From Rostrohypoxylon terebratum (Eukaryota; Ascomycota; Sordariomycetes; Xylariales; Hypoxylaceae), in the NCBI GenBank assembly GCA_022497145.1, contig MU385959.1, positions 1 to 64,000 on the forward strand: a DNA stretch of 64,000 nt. The letters are read 5' to 3'. Positions 59,738-64,000 of this stretch are shown one piece after another. Numbering within the stretch: position 1 is the stretch's first letter; every line of letters starts with the position of its first letter. The position numbers were made by a program, and so were the translations under genes. The notes below the pieces were generated by a model. It saw nothing but the letters and a program-made list of their open reading frames with translations. It ran no database searches and was not told the origin of the DNA.

Positions 59738-60681
59738 TCAAATCAAGCCCAGCTGAGCCAAGCGAGCCTTCACCTCGGGCGTCGCCGCCTTATCGTAGAT
59801 CCTGAGCATGACGTCGCAGGGGACCTGTCTCAGGAACATCGCGATGTCCTTCATGTCCTCGTTAGGGTAGCGTACCTCCGCTAGCCGCATCCCGTGGCTG
59901 TTGAGGCACAGGAGCGGATACTTCTCCGTGCCGACCACGCGGAAGCCTTGCAGGTCCAGCTCGTGGCTGATTTCGAGGTAGAGCCGCGGAAGGGTCGTGA
60001 TGAGGGGCGCCTTCACGCTCTGCGCTATGTCGATAGAACACTTGATTAGAAGTCTTAGGACTTCCGGTGTGGGTTGCTGCGCTGATAGGATTATGTCCCG
60101 CAGCTCTGTTTATAAATATTCTGTTAGTAACGGTATAATAGGTAGTTCTTTGAATGAGACTTACGGATGAGATTGCCTTGGAATTGGCCGAATCGCCTGT
60201 TCCTCAGCGCCTTGGCCGCCTCGACATAGTATGCCTGGCGACGGTGGGTTGCGTATGGAGTCTCGTTACGGAGCATGGTATTTATATAGTCGTTGTGGTC
60301 ACGACTAGGGTCCATGAACTCCTCGTTGGCGGGCTCGGCAAGCAGCGTGTTATTCCATACGCTGAGCCAGGCGAGACCGTAAATGTTGTGGCCGTCTTGC
60401 CCGGTGACTAATAGGAGGTGGACTTTTCTGTCCCCCGTTTCCTTCCTAATTACCTTCTTAATGCCCTCGATGTCAAATTCCGTGTTCTGGGTCGAGGTGC
60501 ATGGTATTAATGGCGTAGACCCCGGAAGCAAAGATCTACGGATCTGGTCGTAGGGGCTGAACTTGGCGTTACTCGCGATCCATGAGGAGATCTCAGATAG
60601 ATGCGGATTATCCAATTGGTGTAGTAGTACCTCCTTTACACGGTACTGGATGGGAGCTGGTGCCGGTGCTGGTTCCGCCAT
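59738..60681 (-). CDS. Uncharacterised protein, possible GNAT-like fold
   Basis: A 294-aa protein in two exons: 60681-60165 and 60105-59738, with a GTAAGT...ACAG intron. I do not recognise the family. The order of features fits an acyltransferase-like fold: a central hydrophobic strand with LLLVTGQDGHNIYGLAWLSVW; then RNRRFGQFQGNLIQLRDIIL, where a cofactor loop and helix would fall; then a strand-helix pair APLITTLPRLYLEISHELDLQGF ending in FRVVGTEKYPLL, which resembles the GFxxxG segment near the end of GNAT N-acetyltransferases. No catalytic residue could be assigned. The start is the first ATG; the extra upstream codons begin with TTG. The assignment to GNAT is weak. Confidence 0.6.
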
Positions 60682-61660
60682 ACTGTGTTCTAACAATTGT
60701 ATTGCCTAAAAGTGGTGGAAGGTTGCAATTGTGTTATTATGTGGTAAGAGTTTGTGAGGGTTTGTGAGATTTTGTAAAAGCTGAGGGTCGGAAGAAACAT
60801 TGTTTAAATAATGTTTTGTCTAGAAAACATGATTCCTCAGTAACATCATGAAGTTCATCATGTACACAGATTTGGCTGGTCATCATGACCAGATTTGAGC
60901 CATAAACCCCCATGAGACATGAAATTTACTGGTTTCCGCCTTGAAAAAATGGCCTTTTTTCGTCCGAACCCTACAATTTTGCGTCAGCATCGCCCCTCGA
61001 TATCCTAGCAATGTTTTGACGCAAGATTGAATCGATGTTAATGAATTGAGGTAACTTCTAGTCAATTGATGAAATACATGTTACAGGGTCGTATAAAATA
61101 ATTTGTCGTTGTAAGCAAACACGTGAAGTGACCAGATTGTCAATCAACCAAGCTTATTATAAAGTGAATGAGAGACGGGTCGGACATGAGAAATGTTACC
61201 GCTATATCTATGATTGCTAAACTTCAAGGTTCCCAAAATCTGTGCTGGATGGTCGTGAAGTTGGATTGAATGTGGTATAATAAAATAGATGTTGAGTTCA
61301 GGAACTAATAAATGTTGACAAGATCAAGATCTTGGACTAAGCTCTTAACTGAGGAGATCGTGGCTTCCCTCTCCCTTAACGGAGTTCAGTTGCTAAACCC
61401 CCTGTAGAGTCCGTAAAATGCGGGGCTTCCCGCCTACTACCTGCCATAGCTCTCCTCTAAAACAGCTGAAACAATTCTTTGTGTCTCCCCCAACTAAGAA
61501 TTCCATCTACGTCACGACTTCGATGGAGATAACCCTGAGCTGGCAGGATGTGGGCGTATATAATGCGTGGTTAAGCTTTAAACACGTCGTATCAAACTCA
61601 CTAATACACTCAAATTTACTCACCTACCTCCGCTCGATCCCGCTACAGACTTACTCACCA
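60682..61660. other. Intergenic, no gene seen
   Basis: This divergent space of about 1 kb is AT-rich, with promoters expected at both ends. In-frame ATGs upstream of the membrane-protein start (from 61418) are not supported by the family. Confidence 0.55.
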
Positions 61661-62873
61661 ATGGCGTCAGGGCTGCTGCAGCGGCTCCTCCACCTGACTA
61701 TCTTCCGTAGTCCCTTCCTACGAACGGCGGTCCCGGGCGTCGCGGCTGCGTTTGCGCTCCAGACAGCCGTGGCAGTTCCTTCCATCCTCGCCCAGTCTGA
61801 GCGCTTTTACGATGCTTCCGGCTCTGTGACTTTCTTGTCTGTCACCCTGTTGAGCCTGTACTTGCCAAGCTTGCGCACTCGAGCCGCTGCGTCTTTGGCT
61901 GGGTTACCCAAGCCCCCGCTGCCCAGCTTGCTAAACACTTTTACGGGGGCTGCTGGGGGCTTCCACTGGCGGCAGGCTGTGCTGAGTGCAGCTGTGGTCT
62001 TTTGGTCTGTTCGATGTACGACTCCCTTTTACTCACTATATTCACTGAAACCATACTATCAAGCATCCATCCATCCATAAGACGCATATAGTATTCAATA
62101 GCAGTTATGAAGTGAATGGATGGTGTGAGTAAATATGGTATATGAACTAACACACTAACCCGACTCACCAGTGGGCTCCTACCTATTCCGTCGCATCCTG
62201 CACGAGGGCACCGACTCGCGCTTCGACACGATCCGCGGCGAGCCCGCCAAATTCGCCGGCGCCTTCGTCGGCCAAGCGACCTGGGTTTCGCTGTGTCTGG
62301 CGCCCGTCATCGCCGTTAACGCCGTGCCGCCGGCGGCCCTTGCTGCCGTCGCGCTAAGAGCGACAGATGTCCTGGGTCTCGCCTTGTTCGTGGGTGGTTT
62401 CGCGTTTGAGATCGTGGCTGATCGCCAGAAAGGCCGTTGGCTGAGTCGCCGGAAGGATAAGCTGCATGATGAGCCGTTCATGACGGAGGGGTTGTGGAGC
62501 AGAAGGTGAGTGATCTTACCATGATTTGAGACTCTTGACTGTTTTTCGTGATTATATTCATAGCTGACTTATGAGTAGTCAATTTCCGAATTATTTTGGG
62601 GAGTGCACGTTATGGACGGGAATCGCCACTATGGCTGCTGGCGTCCTTTTGACGCGGCCGGTGCAAGTCGGACTTGGATTCTCTGGTGGTTTGGTGAGCA
62701 AGGCGTTTACTCTGGCGCTTTCATTCGTGAGCCCGGCTTTTGTTAGCTTCTTGCTATTAAAGGTGACAGGTGTACCACTCAGCGAGAAAAAGTACAATGC
62801 CAAGTACGGCCATCGTAAGGATTACCAGGAATGGAAGCAAAATACTCCTAAATTCTTCCCGAAGCTCTTTTGA
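61661..62873 (+). CDS. DUF1295 integral membrane protein (steroid reductase-like)
   Basis: A 327-aa membrane protein in three exons: 61661-62015, 62172-62505 and 62579-62873. It has several hydrophobic helices (for example VPGVAAAFALQTAVAVPSIL, FLSVTLLSLYLP, PVIAVNAVPPAALAAVAL, LGLALFVGGFAFEIVAD). The C-terminal motif region carries the family-typical DRQKGRWLSR and PNYFGEC segments and ends KYGHRKDYQEWKQNTPKFFPKLF, all features of the DUF1295/steroid 5-alpha-reductase-like superfamily. The usual Ser-Arg-His-Pro-Asn-Tyr motif reads Ser-Gln-Phe-Pro-Asn-Tyr, a change in a normally conserved position. The role is unknown in fungi; a membrane lipid or sterol reductase is possible. Confidence 0.85.
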
Positions 62874-63085
62874 GAACGCTACCGGAATGGTAGAATCATG
62901 ATGTCACGAATATCACTGTAGATTAGCTGTACGGTTTTAACGGATTGTTATTGCATAGTCATAGGTAGCTATTATATCAAAATCGGCATTTTCACTTGGA
63001 TGCGCCTATTGCTCCATTACCCAATTCTCGGTGCCAAGCATATCCAAAATCTGACTGCGACGGTAGCATATAATGATTTCATGAA
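62874..63085. other. Short convergent intergenic
   Basis: There are 212 bp between the stop codons of the membrane-protein and bisphosphatase genes; nothing was recognised. Confidence 0.6.
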
Positions 63086-64000
63086 TCATTTATAGAAGCC
63101 CTTGACTTTCTCGACTTCATCGTAACTACCCAAAAAGATACCCGATCGGTCATGGATGTGTTCTGGCACGACCTCGAGCATTCGGTTCATGTGGCTATCG
63201 ACAGCTTGACCACCGGCTAAAGAAATGTTAATATTCGTATGCAAAAAATGAATATTGTTGTCTAAACTCACCATTTTCGAAAACCATAGCCATTGGCGCA
63301 CATTCGTATAAAATTCGCAGCTTTCCCTTGGGACTCTTCTTGTCTGCTGGATAAGCAAAAATACCGCCGTACAATAGCGTTCGGTACGCGTCAGCAACCA
63401 TGCTACCGATGTATCGAGCGCTGTATGGCTTCCCATTGTCTTGCGGGAACTTGAGAGAGTTGAAATATTCCTTTGTGTGGTCTTCCCAATATAGCGAATT
63501 GCCTTCATTGACTGAGTAGATTGCTCGCTTTCTCGGAATGCGCATGTTGGGGTGGGTTAGGATAAATTCTCCAAACGAGTTATCTAGCGTGAAGCCGTTG
63601 ACGGTACCGCCTTTCATAGTGATGACGAGTTGGGCAGATGCACCGTACATGGTGAATCCTGCAGCTAGTAGCTCAGTTCCAGGTTTTAGAATATCCTCTT
63701 TTGTACCAGTTGAGCCTTCAGCCAATTTGTGAACACCAAAAATTGTTCCAACGGATACACCCGCATCCAAGTTGGAGCTACCATCGATCGGGTCGCAAGC
63801 TACTGCATACCGCGCCCCTGTGTGGTCCTTGAAGTATATGACTTCCTCTTCTTCCTCCGATACTAACAGTGCACACTTTCCCGACGATCGCATCGCCGCT
63901 ATGAAAAGGTCATTTCCGATTACGTCGAGTTTCTTTTGGTCGTCACCTGTCGCATTGGATTGTCCGGCGAGACCCGTCAGATTTACAAGTGTGGCTCGTC
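63086..64000 (-). CDS. FBP1: Fructose-1,6-bisphosphatase (3' part, truncated by window edge)
   Basis: The gluconeogenic enzyme that hydrolyses fructose-1,6-bisphosphate. Visible exons are 64000-63273 (part of a longer exon; the frame is open to the window end) and 63216-63086; the donor is at about 63271 and the acceptor at about 63217. The metal-binding motif DPIDGSSNLD, the NSEGNSLYWED-type segment (here SVNEGNSLYWED), GSMVADAYRTLLYGGIFAYP and YECAPMAMVFENAGGQA are all conserved, and the C-terminus SYDEVEKVKGFYK is intact. The N-terminal third, including the allosteric AMP site, lies outside the window. Confidence 0.97.

Overview
The window is nuclear DNA of a filamentous ascomycete (Pezizomycotina, most likely a Sordariomycete). 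Genes are monocistronic and on both strands, with short introns (about 45-120 bp) that start GTAAGT/GTGAGT-like and end in YAG. Housekeeping genes such as SEC3 and fructose-1,6-bisphosphatase are typically fungal, and AT-rich repeat-scarred stretches carry C-to-T/G-to-A decay of the RIP type. I support 16 protein genes; exon joins were worked out by reading frame and family conservation.

The left part (about 1.3-28.8 kb) looks like a polyketide biosynthetic gene cluster. Its core is a 2552-residue highly reducing polyketide synthase (KS-MAT-DH-cMT-KR-ACP, no enoyl reductase). With it go a stand-alone trans-acting enoyl reductase of the LovC type, an FSH-family serine hydrolase of the type that releases LovB products, two cytochrome P450s (one CYP52-like) and a UDP-glycosyltransferase that shares a 0.6-kb divergent promoter with the enoyl reductase. 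The inferred product is a C-methylated, reduced, oxidised and probably glycosylated polyketide; I cannot name it. The synthase ends in a Ser/Asp/Glu-rich tail resembling the ACP-condensation linker of PKS-NRPS hybrids, so it may be a shortened hybrid. A conserved fungal protein of unknown function (PYQQ repeats) lies inside the cluster and an ankyrin-repeat protein lies beside it at 31 kb.

From about 31.8 to 41.0 kb there is a gene desert of AT-rich, apparently RIP-degraded DNA. A 67-bp sequence at the left edge (28-94) recurs inverted at 40,246-40,312 with four transition differences, so the cluster and desert lie between inverted repeat copies.

The right part (41-64 kb) is ordinary gene-rich chromosome: an MFS sugar transporter, a mitochondrial hydroxyacid-oxoacid transhydrogenase-like iron alcohol dehydrogenase, a P1/DmpA-like peptidase, exocyst SEC3, a short-chain dehydrogenase, a YtcJ-like amidohydrolase, a possible GNAT-like protein, a DUF1295 membrane protein and the 3' part of fructose-1,6-bisphosphatase, whose 5' end lies beyond the window. 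A palindromic motif built on CCTAGG recurs in most intergenic regions. No tRNA, rRNA, CRISPR or intact transposase was recognised.
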